Made by a program: the position numbers and the translations under genes. 64,000 bases of DNA from DATIUV01 sp049322755 (lineage in GTDB: Bacteria; Pseudomonadota; Gammaproteobacteria; Burkholderiales; UBA6910): assembly GCA_049322755.1 (NCBI GenBank), contig JBMOQX010000040.1:1-64000 (forward strand). The letters run 5' to 3'. The notes beneath the pieces were generated by a model that worked only from the letters and a program-made list of their open reading frames with translations, ran no database searches and was not told the DNA's origin. Numbering within the stretch: position 1 is the stretch's first letter; each line of letters starts with the position of its first letter. Shown here one piece after another: positions 29,301 through 36,508 of the stretch.

Positions 29301-30618
29301 CCCCAACAAGTTGATCTTTGCCCGGGCCGCCATACAGGATGTCGTCGCCGGCGCCGCCGCGCAGCACATCGTCCCCCGCGAGGCCGTCCAGCGTGTCATC
29401 GCCCCCGCCGCCAAACAGATAATCCCCCTCCGCCGTGCCAATGAGGGTGTCGCTTTCCTTGGTGCCGAACACCAGGTGGTAATCGGACAGGGCCCACTGG
29501 GCGGAGAGTTTCTCGAGGAGGTTGAGTTCGCCCTCGTCGGCGCTGCCACGGTACTCGGCCCAGGCATCGGTGGCCGCCTTGGAGCCGAATATGCCACCAA
29601 TGATGGCTCCGCCAATGGCCAGCGCCCCCAGCACCGGCGCGCTGATCACGACGCCCGCCGCCACCGCAGCCCCGGCGGCAATCGCGACCACGGTGCTGCC
29701 GATCGCCGCCCCCGCCGCCGAGGCGGCCGCGTCAAGCGCCCACGCTTCCATGATCTTGCGGGCTTCTTCGGTGTCGCCGTTCTCCGCGGCGTTGGCGGAT
29801 TCGCTGAGCGCTATGCCAAACAAAAGCGCGGAGCCGGCCGTTCCCAACCTTCTCAGCACACCGCGGGCGCCGGCCTTGATCTTTCCAGCTTCCGCCTCGG
29901 TTAGACCGTTCTCCCAGAAGTCCTTGAAACGCTGCACGGCCACGGGATTGTTCTTGATGTACTCCTGGGTATCCAAAATGTCCCGTTCGAGAAAATCGCC
30001 GACGTTAACTGATTCGGGGACGCCCCCCGTCGAAATGACTCTGAAGCCGCCATAGCCGGCATGTTCCGCCGAAGCATGGGTCACGAGTTTGAGCGCATCG
30101 CTAAAACCCATATTCTTCAGGTCGGCAACAGGAATCCCCTCGACATGGGTGATTCGGCTGCCATCCGCCAGCGCCTTCTTGAGTTCCGTCAGCACAAAAG
30201 CCGAGTCAGGCTTCGGGGAAAACGCCAACACCCTCACCTCGCCGACAGTGTCGGCCACAAAACGCGCTGAGGCGTGAGCCCAGGGGCCGTTGGAACCGTT
30301 GTAGAGCAAGCTGGTGTCGCCGCCAGTGAGCGCCAGCCACTTCTTTTGAAATTCCGGGTCCCCTAGAAACTGTCCGACATGGGTTTTATTGAGTACGCGG
30401 ATGTCGGCATCGTCATCGATCATCCGCCTGATGTAGTCGTTGCTGTCCACGCCATTTATTTGCCCGCTATACAGCAAGGTCACAGATCCTTGGGTGTAGT
30501 TGGGCGCAGCATCCAACGACACTTGGGCCGCCAAGTCCATCAACTGCTTGGTGGTGTATGTGTTACCTGGTGCGGTCAGTTTGGCCAGTTCGTCAAGGGC
30601 TTGATCCAGAGTGAGCAT
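20368..30618 (-). CDS. giant RTX protein, 3416 residues, type I secretion substrate
   Basis: The start is the ATG at 30618 with CAAGGAG eight bases upstream. Order: a unique N-terminal domain (about 1-370) ending in a Gly/Ala-rich hydrophobic stretch (about 270-350); very long RTX blocks of GGxGxDxLx nonapeptides (about 390-2520), broken by beta-roll modules of the DDxYxVDxxxDxVxE type; three VCBS repeats (DNA about 22110-23070); a cadherin-like CADG domain (about 21800-22090); a His/Asp/Cys-rich insert (about 21330-21660); a last RTX block; and a conserved C-terminus ending LQPPAGLQDGIMEFV that should hold the secretion signal. Calcium-triggered folding outside the cell and an adhesive or matrix role are expected for this type. 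One 427-bp part is shared with the neighbouring RTX lipase. Confidence 0.95.
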   Translation of the reverse strand: MLTLDQALDELAKLTAPGNTYTTKQLMDLAAQVSLDAAPNYTQGSVTLLYSGQINGVDSNDYIRRMIDDDADIRVLNKTHVGQFLGDPEFQKKWLALTGGDTSLLYNGSNGPWAHASARFVADTVGEVRVLAFSPKPDSAFVLTELKKALADGSRITHVEGIPVADLKNMGFSDALKLVTHASAEHAGYGGFRVISTGGVPESVNVGDFLERDILDTQEYIKNNPVAVQRFKDFWENGLTEAEAGKIKAGARGVLRRLGTAGSALLFGIALSESANAAENGDTEEARKIMEAWALDAAASAAGAAIGSTVVAIAAGAAVAAGVVISAPVLGALAIGGAIIGGIFGSKAATDAWAEYRGSADEGELNLLEKLSAQWALSDYHLVFGTKESDTLIGTAEGDYLFGGGGDDTLDGLAGDDVLRGGAGDDILYGGPGKDQLVGGDGNDTLRGDDGNDKLLGEAGDDTLIGGKGSDQLQGGAGNDTYRFSVGDGVDVIRDEDGQGSIEVDGQTLTGGKKLADGSWISDDKQFTFTLVDNSDGGTDLVISRRGQGDGMRIQNWQAGQLGIDLDDTPAEDGQTTFQVTGDQKPFVNNDGDYEYDSYGNVVTTGQAQPGFADVLFGSGGNDNLSGGDGNDGIAGYNGDDAIDGGPGDDLLSGGAGRDHILGGAGNDYIFAGGTYNGTRIKGPNETPYQPPANAKIIGATWALYPSEVVLDGELTTVDTIQSVGVDDPSDEGDIVDAGAGDDYVDGGYGDDVIDGGDGSDRLYGGAGNDAIEGGAGDDRISGDSTRFGILIGDVRPEEHGNDVLSGGEGADLLVGQGGSDELYGGAGEDELWGDNTDLKDTPPEYAGQDYLDGGDGNDQLVGGAAEDELFGGAGDDKIWGDDGAEDLPGEYHADDYLDGESGNDQLIGGGGSDVIFGGDGADTLYGDEPSDKLDAQYQGDDYIEGEAGDDYAEGGGGDDEIYGGEDNDTLYGDARTSVLSAEYHGDDVLDGEGGDDDLVGNGGSDFLFGGDGSDQLFGDGASDDDIIAGAYQGDDLLDAGDGDDYLEGGGGSDILIGGAGDDVLDGDGNAIRVPGQFAGDDVLQAGEGNDIALGGGGSDLIEGDAGDDYLHGDAASNELDGQFHGNDDLAGGEDSDTLIGGGGSDYLDGGAGDDYLRGDDEGLDLAYHGADQLDGGDGDDRLFGDGGDDQLFGGAGADRLEGGEGNDQLAGGLGDDILVGGLGDDLLDGGDGNDQLDGGFGTDRLAGGDGDDTYFYSLGTGAKFLGDSSGTDSLYLLGGITLNSVKLGLGSLLIKTQAAGDEIHIEGFDPNDAAGSSPIERFVFSDGASYTAAELIAALGFDLSGTPDADVIEGTSADDVIYTLGGDDIVLALPGDDLVDLGEGDDFADAGEGDDTAYGGDGADYVTGGAGADLLSGDGDDDTLVGDEGDDTLDGGAGADTMQGGVGDDFYLVDDSADQVIELDGEGRDIVAASADFALSGSTEVLELIGAAAAGTGDASDNLIYGNAQNNVLAGLAGDDEIYGRFGDDRIDGGDGNDVLHGEEGNDTVLGGEGDDYLTGGDGDDILDGGAGNDWLQGLVGNNQLFGGGGADLLDGGTGNDILDGGDGDDKLHGGDGSDLLLGGDGSDWLDGGYGDDVLRGGAGDDVLMSGAGTNELQGEAGEDTYLIADSDDVVIEAADEGVDTVITAQDYTLSDNVERLVLTGFDDLTGTGNTLDNEITGNDGWFTRLFGGAGNDILSNAAYLDGGEGADTMTGRANSDTEYFVDDARDQVIETDWYSRDAVYSSVTYTLASGVEVLTLVGAVAVDGTGNSLSNVINGNDAANVLTDLVGYDSLYGNGGDDTLIAGDYGNWLDGGSGADTMAGGGGDDYYVVDDAGDVAIEETGSGYDVVLASVDHTLADNVEELSLQGFENLSGAGNDLDNRIYGNDGDNLLSGLGGYDELYGYWGNDTLLGGADGDYLDGGAGDDLMAGGDGDDFYVVDSSGDQVVEEAGGGRDFVEASASFVLGENVEDLALLGDFADDPDVVTLDGTGNPLANWIQGNDGDNVLEGLGGDDDIDGGAGDDSIFGGDGDDNLYGGTDALYNDGVGGDEGDYGGYYDEYGGSDYGGGTTLLAQNDDLIHGGEGDDWIDGGSGNDELYGDDGNDTLFGGYDGIETGDGDYLGNDDTLDGGAGDDELDGGSGNDFLYGGDGADYLYGGDDGYLNDRNDDFLDGGAGIDTLAGGMGDDTYIVDGVMEFLPPPPPPDDCDIGTGDEEPAPRVIVTADTVIENPGEGYDVVYSSVSLALPDNVEELIFTGDTDLGVIGNADFNFILGNAGNNRIDGGGADDWMEGGAGDDLYYVDSAGDTVLEFDGEGTDTVRAYIDGYRLGANVENLDLTAGIATGYGNQLGNVIRGNAVANAIFGEGGDDLINGAGGDDQLFGGTGDDTYFFVRGGGQDLVFDETGDDRLLLVDIAVDEVALSRAGDDLVLDFGLGDRVTLTRWFFADNGIETLAFCGGPEFSAEVLRQSVENRAPMAVADAAMVKEDAVLEVAGSVLANDGDPDPGATLTVTTPGVTASPYGTLVLEAHGGFSFVLANDDPAVQALGEGEVETVVLAYGVSDNDPFNPLSGGSELTISIAGTNDAPVALGESGAVQEDGDLIAEGTVLANDSDVDRGTVLTVAAPGVFATALGELALAADGAYVYQLDNAAAQALRGGEVVEERFDYEAFDGLVGSAATLTIAVTGANDAPVAGDDAASVKEDGPLVASGNALANDSDPDRDTVLTVTTTGAFAGVYGSLALASDGSFCYTLDNGLETVQTLGEGQTLVETFAYTVMDDDALDPLAAAADIVIEITGSNDAPFLVTPLADVELEAHEVFGIEVPADAFADIDLGDTLAYAAALADGTALPDWLTFDASTLMLSGEAPPSPDAPLEIRVTATDLFGATASDVFLLSVDACDGHTIVGTARNDYLLGTACDDTIDGGRGGDTMVGGLGDDMYYVDQVCATGKGNEGVGNGEDPPPPGHDDNWNDGPGTSPGNPGSKGGQGKGKRAAGVHGSSHDDDEHSDGEHHHHAGGCDDDHGGHGGHGSGDDCDGHRSKGCGGECVSDLVVEQADEGFDRVFASVNFRLPAHVEALYLTGAATDGWGNAGDNAVWGNAGGNALYGEDGSDYLYGGDNRDKLYGGAGNDILDGGAGNDELRGDAGRSALLGNSGEDALYGGDDSDFLAGGRGDDRLSAGSGSDVVAFNRGDGRDSVEFARNDGRGDTLSLGGGIRYADLGLRKSGSDLVLDAGCGDELVLEDWYKGVCTVTTLQVIAEAMAAFDATSSDPLLNRKVQTFDFAGLADEFDAARKGDSRLAAGWSVAHVLGQFHLAGRDDAALGGDLAYGYGRQGTLSGVAVDAAQRTLGDPAFGSQGQPLQPPAGLQDGIMEFV
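21330..21660 (-). other. His/Asp/Cys-rich insert inside the giant RTX protein
   Basis: Between two RTX segments the protein passes through a proline/glycine-rich linker (GEDPPPPGHDDNWNDGPGTS), a basic KGGQGKGKRAAG patch, and then HSDGEHHHHAGGCDDDHGGH and GSGDDCDGHRSKGCGGEC. About ten histidines and four cysteines fall within some 40 residues. Cysteine is rare in type I substrates. Metal binding or disulfide bonding outside the cell is inferred. Confidence 0.7.
26604..27030 (-). repeat. 427-bp block shared with the RTX lipase gene (copy in giant RTX)
   Basis: Gap-free match to 31234-31660 at a constant offset of 4630 bases, about 95 per cent identical by eye (around 20 differences). It encodes RTX nonapeptides plus the haemolysin-related module YLLGGITLNSVKLGLGSLLI to DGASYTAAELIA. 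Confidence 0.9.
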
Positions 30619-30620
30619 GA

Positions 30621-31064
30621 TCAAATCTCCTTGCCGGTCCGAGCGTCGATCAAGGTCAACTGGCAGCGCTTGTAGTCGGAAACGACCCCCCAGTCTTTAT
30701 ATTCACGCAACGCCTCCTTAATGTTGGCGATGGTTGCGTTATCCGGAGAAGAGTATCGGTCTCCCTTCCAAAAGCCTCTCATCTCGTATGCGATCGCGAT
30801 TTCTTCCGGCGAGATTTCAGTCTGTGACAACCGATTTGTGCCAAACACGTAATACCCCTTGCGATCGACAAATGCCCAAAGACTGTGGTTGGCCTCCTCA
30901 ATTTCTCGCCCCCCACCTTTGTAGAACAGCACCATGTCGCGCTCGCGGTCTACCGTCCATTTGTCGTGCTTGCTGTGTCCGGTACGTAACGTTTCCCGCG
31001 CCTTCCTGAAAAATTCTGAAGCCTCCTGTTCCAGTGGCGGGACATATTCGTTCTTGAAAGCCAT
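30621..31064 (-). CDS. small hypothetical protein between two RTX genes
   Basis: 147 residues, from an ATG at 31064 with GGAGAAAGG just upstream. It is not recognised. It lacks a signal peptide and membrane span. It is charged, with a central KWTVDRERDMVLFYKGGGRE and a later SLWAFVDRKGYYVFGTNRLS, suggesting a small mixed alpha/beta cytoplasmic protein. It ends two bases before the giant RTX ATG, so translation is coupled. GC and codon choice are lower than in neighbours. A dedicated chaperone or immunity partner for the RTX protein is possible but not shown. Confidence 0.75.
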   Translation of the reverse strand: MAFKNEYVPPLEQEASEFFRKARETLRTGHSKHDKWTVDRERDMVLFYKGGGREIEEANHSLWAFVDRKGYYVFGTNRLSQTEISPEEIAIAYEMRGFWKGDRYSSPDNATIANIKEALREYKDWGVVSDYKRCQLTLIDARTGKEI

Positions 31065-31111
31065 GGCCTTTCTCCGTAGTTCAATCCCGGTACTCGTCAA
31101 TGCGGCGGCGC

Positions 31112-34100
31112 CTATACGACCGTTCTGCATTGATCCTCAGGTTTATGCAATCGTTGGGGGCAGACAAGAACTCGCTTCTCGCCTGTTCGCGTCGGATTCA
31201 GGGCTCCCACGCTCATGCCCACTTGCCGCGCATCGGCGATCAGCTCCGCGGCCGTATAGCTCGCGCCGTCGGAGAAGACGAACCGCTCGATCGGCGACGA
31301 GCCCGCCGCGTCATTGGGGTCGAAGCCCTCGATGTGGATCTCGTCGCCGGGCGCCTGCGTCGTGATCAGCAGCGATCCCAGGCCGAGTTTGACGGAGTTC
31401 AGCGTGATGCCGCCGAGCAGGTACAGGCTGTCGGTGCCGCTCGAGTCGCTGAGGAACTTGGCGCCGGAGCCGAGCGAATAGACGTATGTGTCGTCGCCGT
31501 CGCCGCCCGCCAGCCGGTCGGTCCCGAGCCCGCCGTCCAGCTGGTCGTTGCCGTCGCCGCCGTCGAGCAGGTCGTCGCCCAGCCCGCCGATGAGGATGTC
31601 GTCGCCGAGCCCCCCGGCGAGCTGGTCGTTGTCCTCGCCGCCTTCGAGCCGGTCGGCGCCGTCGCCCCCGTCGAGCAGGTCGTCGCCGAAACTCCCCGCG
31701 AGCTGGTCGTCGCCCGTGCCGCCGAAGAGCTGGTCGTCGCCGAAACTCCCCGCGAGCTGGTCGTCGCCCGTGCCGCCGAAGAGCTGGTCGTTGCCGGCGT
31801 CGCCGAACAGGCGGTCGTTTCCTTCGCCGCCATCGAGGTAGTCGTCATCGCCCTCGGCCAGGTCGCCGCCGATGTCGCCGATCAGCTCGTCGTCGCCCGC
31901 GCCGCCGATCAGCGTGTCGCGCCCGCGGAAGCCCACCAGCACGTCGTTGCCGTCACCGCCGTCCAGGTAGTCGTCACCCCGCAGCGCGACGTCCACGTCC
32001 TCGGCGTCGCCGAAGAGCTGGTCGTCATCGTCCCCGCCGATCAGCGTGTCGGAGCCGCCGCCGCCCATGAGGACGTCCTCGCCGGCCTCGCCGTCGAGGA
32101 AGTCGTCGCCGGCGAGGTTTCCCGGCGTGTCGGACGCCTCGCCGGCCAGGGTGTCGTCGCCCTCGCCGCCGTAGAGAATATCCGCGCCGCCGCCGCCCAC
32201 CAGCAGGTCGTCGCCCGCGCCGCCGTCGAGAAAGTCGTCGCCCTGCGCGGTATCCGGCGTGTCGCTCGCTTCGCCGTAGAGCTCGTCGCTGCCGTCGCCG
32301 CCATAGAGCGTATCCGCTCCGCCGCCCCCGATGAGGACGTCGTCGCCTTCCTCGCCGTCGAGAAAATCGCCGCCCTGCTTGTCGGCCGCCACGTCGGAGT
32401 TGTCGCCGATCAACTGGTCGTTGCCCGCCCCGCCGTACAGCGTGTCCGAACCTGCCGCGCCGACGAGGATGTCGTCGCCGTCCTCGCCATCCAGATAGTC
32501 GTCGCCGGCGAAGTCGTCGCCGCCGTCGCCGAACAGTTGGTCGTTGCCGGCGCCGCCGAACAGCGCATCGGAACCCTGGTTGCCTTCCAGGATGTCGTCG
32601 CCGTCGCCGCCGTCCAGGAAGTCCGCGCCGTGGAACTCCGCGGCCAGCGAGTCGGTGGAGTTGTCGCCGACGAGGACGTCGTTGCTGCTGCCGCCGAGCA
32701 GCGTATCGTCGCCGCGATCGCCGAACACCACGTCGGCGTCCGTGCCGCCGTCGGCGAAGTCATCGCCCGCGCCGCCGAAGATCCAGTCCTCGCCCGCGCC
32801 GCCGATCAGCCGGTCGCCGTCGCCGTCAGCCGCCGTCGAAACGCTCGCGTTCAGGAACGTGTAGCGGTAGGTCGTGGCATCGCCGTTGGCGATCACCTCG
32901 CGGCTCACGCCCCAGCTGCGCTGGACGAAGCTGCGCTCGTCGTCGCCGACGAGGATGTCGTTGCCGCCGCCGCCGACCAGCGTGTCCGCCCCGCCGCCGC
33001 CGAGCAGCGCGTCGTTGCCCGCGGTGCCGATCAGCTGGTCGCGGCCGGCGCCGCCATCCAGCCAATCGCCCTTGAGCCCGCTGGCCGCCTGCGCCTCGCC
33101 TCGGACCATCGCCTCGTCGAGCGCAGTTTCAACGTCGCCGAAGATCAGGTCGTCGCCGTCGTCCCCGGCGAGCAGGTCCTGCCCGTCGCCGCCCTGGATC
33201 TTGTCGTTGCCGGCGCGCGCATCGACGATGTCGTCGCCCGTACCCGCCGTGACCCACGAGCCTCCTTCGCCCAGCGTCAGCTCGTCGTCGCCGTCCCCGG
33301 CGTCGATCACGTCGTCGCCGCCGCGATCGGCGATGATCGTGTCGTCCCCGCCGCCGGACTGGATCAGGTCGTTGCCGGCGCTGTCGTAAAGCGTGTCGTC
33401 GCGGCCTGGCTGCGCCTGGCCGGGATCGGTAATGACATTGCCGAGGTCGTCCGCCTGCCTCTGCACGCCGTCGGCCGCCGGATCGAAATCGATCGGGGCG
33501 AGATCGCCGAGGATGGTGCGGGTGGTTTCCGGGACGGTCGCAAAGCCTTCGTCGATGGCGTCGAATTCGATAGACAAGCTATGCGAAGCCGGCGTCGCCC
33601 CGGAGCCGGGATCAGCCTCGAGGAAGGTTGCCGTCAAGCTGAGAGTGGCATCGGCGTCCACGTCACCGACGCTTTGCAACGCAAACGTGAGCTGTGTCTG
33701 CCCTTGCGCTAGCGCGATTTCCAGATCGCCGCCAGCGAAGGGGAGAAACCGATCTCCCGTCACAATACCGAAAGCCGTGGTGTCGCCACCGTTGAGCGAC
33801 AGACGGATCGCCTCACCCTCGGCCGCGGCGGTGTTCAGGAACACGCTGACCGTCTTGCCCTGGCCCTCGGCGAGCGCCGTGGCGGGATCGGTCGGGGCCT
33901 CGTGCCCCAGATCGGTCATCCAAGGATTTACTGCGGTGGCGTCGCGCACCTCGATCTTGGCCTGTCGGGCGAAGCTTAGACTCAGCGCGCCGTCGGCTTG
34001 CTCGGCGGTCGGCAGCCGGAAATTCTCAACGATGATGACGTTACCGGCCCCACCCAGCCCATCGCCCGAGATTCGAAGCTGTCCGCCATCGCCCCACGTC

Positions 34101-35755
34101 GACCTTCCCAGAAACGTGTACGTGAGCCCGAGGTCCCCGTCCGCCCACGTGTTCGGTCGCAGCCACGTCGCCCCACCGGTCAGGATCGCCTCGCCGAGCT
34201 TGATTCGACCCAGGAGATCATCGTCTTCGTAGATCGTGTCGCGGCCATCGCCTGTGGCGTAGAAGTAGGTGTCGAACCCGCTTCCGCCGACCAGATGGTC
34301 ATCGCCCTGGCCCCCGCCGATGTCGTCGGAGCCGCGTCCCCCCACCAAGACATCGTTACCGCCGCCGCCGAAGAGCGAGTCGGCTTCGTTCCCGCCGAGC
34401 ATGATCTCGTTGGCGTCCGAGCCGGTGAACTCCAATTTCTCGTCGTCAACCTGCACGGCCCACACCGGCGCAGCGTTCAGGGCGGTCCCGGAAAGCGCGT
34501 TCCCACCTGCCGTCTGTTCGATGTAATCCCTTGCGCTTGCCCAAAGACGGGGTTGTGCTCGGCTCTGCGCTCCATTAAGTGCGATGTTGCGCACATCGAA
34601 AAGAACTCCGCCCGAAACCTGGTCAAAGAAAGGCTCAAGGACGCCGGGATCCACGAAGTTGTAGAACTCGATACCGGCCGCTATGACGGCGTCCCGGATC
34701 GAAGCAGTGTCCCCCGCCACCGACGGAGCGAGCTTCTGCATGTCGGCCCCGAATCGGTCGAGGAGTGCAGTCGACGCCTCAAGTCCGGGTTCCTCATAGG
34801 CGAATTGATACCGAACAAGCCTCTCAAGAAAATCCAACTGTTGATCCCGGCGGAGATCACGTGCGTACAGGACCTCATCCAGCATCAACCGCAATAGCGA
34901 AGGCAACTTGATCGACGCTTCCTTGAAGGATTCGCTACCCAAGGCGGCCAAGTGAAGCGAGATGGCGTGCCGATCGAACTCGGTTGCCTCGGTGTTGCCT
35001 AGGGAAATGAGCTGACCTACCGGGTTGGCGAAGGTGAAGCCTTCCGTGCGAAGGCGGCTCAGGATCTCGCCCTCGATGGAGTGGTTATCGACCATCTTCT
35101 CGCGCTCGGCGAGAACCGCCGAATCGAGCTTGTAGGCTGGCTCGGAGGAAGTTTCGTCGAGCACAATCAATTGCCGGAGCGCCTGCGCATCGGCAGCGTA
35201 CTGAACCCCGAGGCTGTCGATGTAATCGGCGACCCTCCGAACGACATCCACGTTGATGGCGGACTCGAACGGTGCCACCGCAAACGTCGTAGAGGTGCCC
35301 CATCCGGTCGTGGGGTCGCCGAAAAAGGCGGTCATTAGCGACGCTAGTCCGCCCCCGAGCGAATGGCCGGCAAAGCGAATGGGCAGTGCCGTTCCGTTGT
35401 AGGCCTTGACCTCAAGGTAAAACCGTACCGCGTCCAGAAGCTGGGGGCCGGGCAAGCCCGCGAAGAGCAGGACGTTGTTCTTCCAGTCGTTGAGGGCGTT
35501 TTCGTTCGATATGACATCGGTACCGCTCGTGCCCCCGTACACGATCACAATCTCCTGACCGTTCGTGTACGCGCCGGCTTGAAACCCACTGGGGAAAATG
35601 CCGGTTTCCTGTTCAGTGGCGCCGCCACCGTCCAAGATCTCTCGACGAGGCACCAGGCTCCATCCGAGAGGGATGAAGGGTTCGTTTTGCGCCGTACGAT
35701 CGCGGAGGTAACCTCGTGACACAAGCTGAGCGTACTGGAGAAGCAGGTTTGTCAT
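31112..35755 (-). CDS. RTX lipase (alpha/beta hydrolase plus RTX repeats), 1547 residues
   Basis: Residues 1-430 form a class-3-lipase-like (Mbeg1-type) hydrolase with the nucleophile elbow RFAGHSLGGGLASLM (serine about 138) and an oxyanion-side strand VIVYGGTSG. RTX nonapeptides follow, then a Calx-beta-like domain (about 650-770), then dense RTX repeats with a ~45-residue superrepeat. The start ATG at 35755 has GGAG eight bases upstream; a GTG three codons earlier is an alternative. The C-terminus copies the giant RTX to YTAAELIA and then changes to 38 unrelated residues ending in DQCRTVV, so the normal secretion end seems lost. It would cleave lipids outside the cell if secreted. Confidence 0.9.
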   Translation of the reverse strand: MTNLLLQYAQLVSRGYLRDRTAQNEPFIPLGWSLVPRREILDGGGATEQETGIFPSGFQAGAYTNGQEIVIVYGGTSGTDVISNENALNDWKNNVLLFAGLPGPQLLDAVRFYLEVKAYNGTALPIRFAGHSLGGGLASLMTAFFGDPTTGWGTSTTFAVAPFESAINVDVVRRVADYIDSLGVQYAADAQALRQLIVLDETSSEPAYKLDSAVLAEREKMVDNHSIEGEILSRLRTEGFTFANPVGQLISLGNTEATEFDRHAISLHLAALGSESFKEASIKLPSLLRLMLDEVLYARDLRRDQQLDFLERLVRYQFAYEEPGLEASTALLDRFGADMQKLAPSVAGDTASIRDAVIAAGIEFYNFVDPGVLEPFFDQVSGGVLFDVRNIALNGAQSRAQPRLWASARDYIEQTAGGNALSGTALNAAPVWAVQVDDEKLEFTGSDANEIMLGGNEADSLFGGGGNDVLVGGRGSDDIGGGQGDDHLVGGSGFDTYFYATGDGRDTIYEDDDLLGRIKLGEAILTGGATWLRPNTWADGDLGLTYTFLGRSTWGDGGQLRISGDGLGGAGNVIIVENFRLPTAEQADGALSLSFARQAKIEVRDATAVNPWMTDLGHEAPTDPATALAEGQGKTVSVFLNTAAAEGEAIRLSLNGGDTTAFGIVTGDRFLPFAGGDLEIALAQGQTQLTFALQSVGDVDADATLSLTATFLEADPGSGATPASHSLSIEFDAIDEGFATVPETTRTILGDLAPIDFDPAADGVQRQADDLGNVITDPGQAQPGRDDTLYDSAGNDLIQSGGGDDTIIADRGGDDVIDAGDGDDELTLGEGGSWVTAGTGDDIVDARAGNDKIQGGDGQDLLAGDDGDDLIFGDVETALDEAMVRGEAQAASGLKGDWLDGGAGRDQLIGTAGNDALLGGGGADTLVGGGGNDILVGDDERSFVQRSWGVSREVIANGDATTYRYTFLNASVSTAADGDGDRLIGGAGEDWIFGGAGDDFADGGTDADVVFGDRGDDTLLGGSSNDVLVGDNSTDSLAAEFHGADFLDGGDGDDILEGNQGSDALFGGAGNDQLFGDGGDDFAGDDYLDGEDGDDILVGAAGSDTLYGGAGNDQLIGDNSDVAADKQGGDFLDGEEGDDVLIGGGGADTLYGGDGSDELYGEASDTPDTAQGDDFLDGGAGDDLLVGGGGADILYGGEGDDTLAGEASDTPGNLAGDDFLDGEAGEDVLMGGGGSDTLIGGDDDDQLFGDAEDVDVALRGDDYLDGGDGNDVLVGFRGRDTLIGGAGDDELIGDIGGDLAEGDDDYLDGGEGNDRLFGDAGNDQLFGGTGDDQLAGSFGDDQLFGGTGDDQLAGSFGDDLLDGGDGADRLEGGEDNDQLAGGLGDDILIGGLGDDLLDGGDGNDQLDGGLGTDRLAGGDGDDTYVYSLGSGAKFLSDSSGTDSLYLLGGITLNSVKLGLGSLLITTQAPGDEIHIEGFDPNDAAGSSPIERFVFSDGASYTAAELIADARQVGMSVGALNPTRTGEKRVLVCPQRLHKPEDQCRTVV
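31234..31660 (-). repeat. 427-bp block shared with the giant RTX gene (copy in RTX lipase)
   Basis: Partner of 26604-27030. The identity begins abruptly at 31234, exactly where the lipase reading frame leaves RTX homology, and fades into ordinary repeat similarity after 31660. This abrupt edge marks a recombination or deletion joint. Confidence 0.9.
31682..31789 (-). repeat. exact 54-bp tandem duplication in the RTX lipase
   Basis: Two identical 54-bp units (starting at about 31682 and 31736) encode DDQLAGSFGDDQLFGGTG twice. Perfect identity in a gene whose other repeats differ points to very recent slippage or unequal crossing-over that added two RTX turns. Confidence 0.85.
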
Positions 35756-35834
35756 CTCTTGCACTCCACGGCCGGAAACCTTGGAAAAATTTAGAAGATG
35801 AAAGGGAAAGTAATTGTTCCTAAGCTCGGTGGAC

Positions 35835-36449
35835 CTATTCGCCGCGCGATCGATCTATGTATAAGTATTGGCGATCAACGTTGTCGAGGGTATCTAGTCG
35901 CTGCTTAGCCTCAAGACTTATTAGCTGGCCCTCTCGCGCCGTGCCAGTGAAGAACAATGCCCCCCGGTACGCCAATAGGTTGGGCTGCAAGCCCTCAGGA
36001 AGTTCTCGGAACGATAGTCTCTGCCAATCCTTGCCTTTGAGTTGAAAGGCTGTGTAGCGCGTACCGCGCCTGAGCTTGTAATCCAGTCGTGCATCGGTGT
36101 TTTCCACAATGCCAATCAGATACCAATCCCCTTTTGGCGTTACGTTTAGAACCAGTGGAGTTAAAGTCCCCTCCCACCGCGTCTTTCCCACCCCCGGCAA
36201 ATCCGCTTCAAGCCAGGCTGAATAGAACATCAACCCATTCCCCCGCCCCATCTCCCCGCGCATCACGCGTGATTCGCCCCGGGTCACGACGATGACCTCG
36301 CCGGTGGAGAACTTCACCTCCTCTCTCCACCAGTAATCGGTCGTGCTCTCCTTGAGACGTCCGTCCGCCGTGCTCGACGTGCCACACGCCGATGCAATAA
36401 GTGCGAACGTCAAAATTCCCGCCAGCCTCGCCACGTTCCAAATCGTCAT
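35835..36449 (-). CDS. predicted lipoprotein in the type I secretion operon
   Basis: 204 residues. The ATG at 36449 has AAAGGAAG eight bases upstream. A signal peptide (ARLAGILTFALIASAC) ends in a lipobox with cysteine 22. The mature part is mostly beta-strand and is not recognised (TDYWWREEVKFSTGEVIVVT, LYIDRSRGE at the end). It lies between the ABC ATPase and the RTX lipase genes. Lipase operons often carry an anchored inhibitor or foldase, but there is no direct evidence for that here. Confidence 0.8.
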   Translation of the reverse strand: MTIWNVARLAGILTFALIASACGTSSTADGRLKESTTDYWWREEVKFSTGEVIVVTRGESRVMRGEMGRGNGLMFYSAWLEADLPGVGKTRWEGTLTPLVLNVTPKGDWYLIGIVENTDARLDYKLRRGTRYTAFQLKGKDWQRLSFRELPEGLQPNLLAYRGALFFTGTAREGQLISLEAKQRLDTLDNVDRQYLYIDRSRGE

Positions 36450-36508
36450 TGGTTGCTTCCTTTCAACATGCTCAAAGTTCGCTGTATCTTTACTTACCGG
36501 CAACTCAA

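Noticed and set aside
22000..34500. Regular short-period repeats that might suggest a CRISPR array or satellite DNA
   Set aside because: The period is about 27 bases and follows nonapeptide codons in one open frame; there are no unique spacers between identical repeats.
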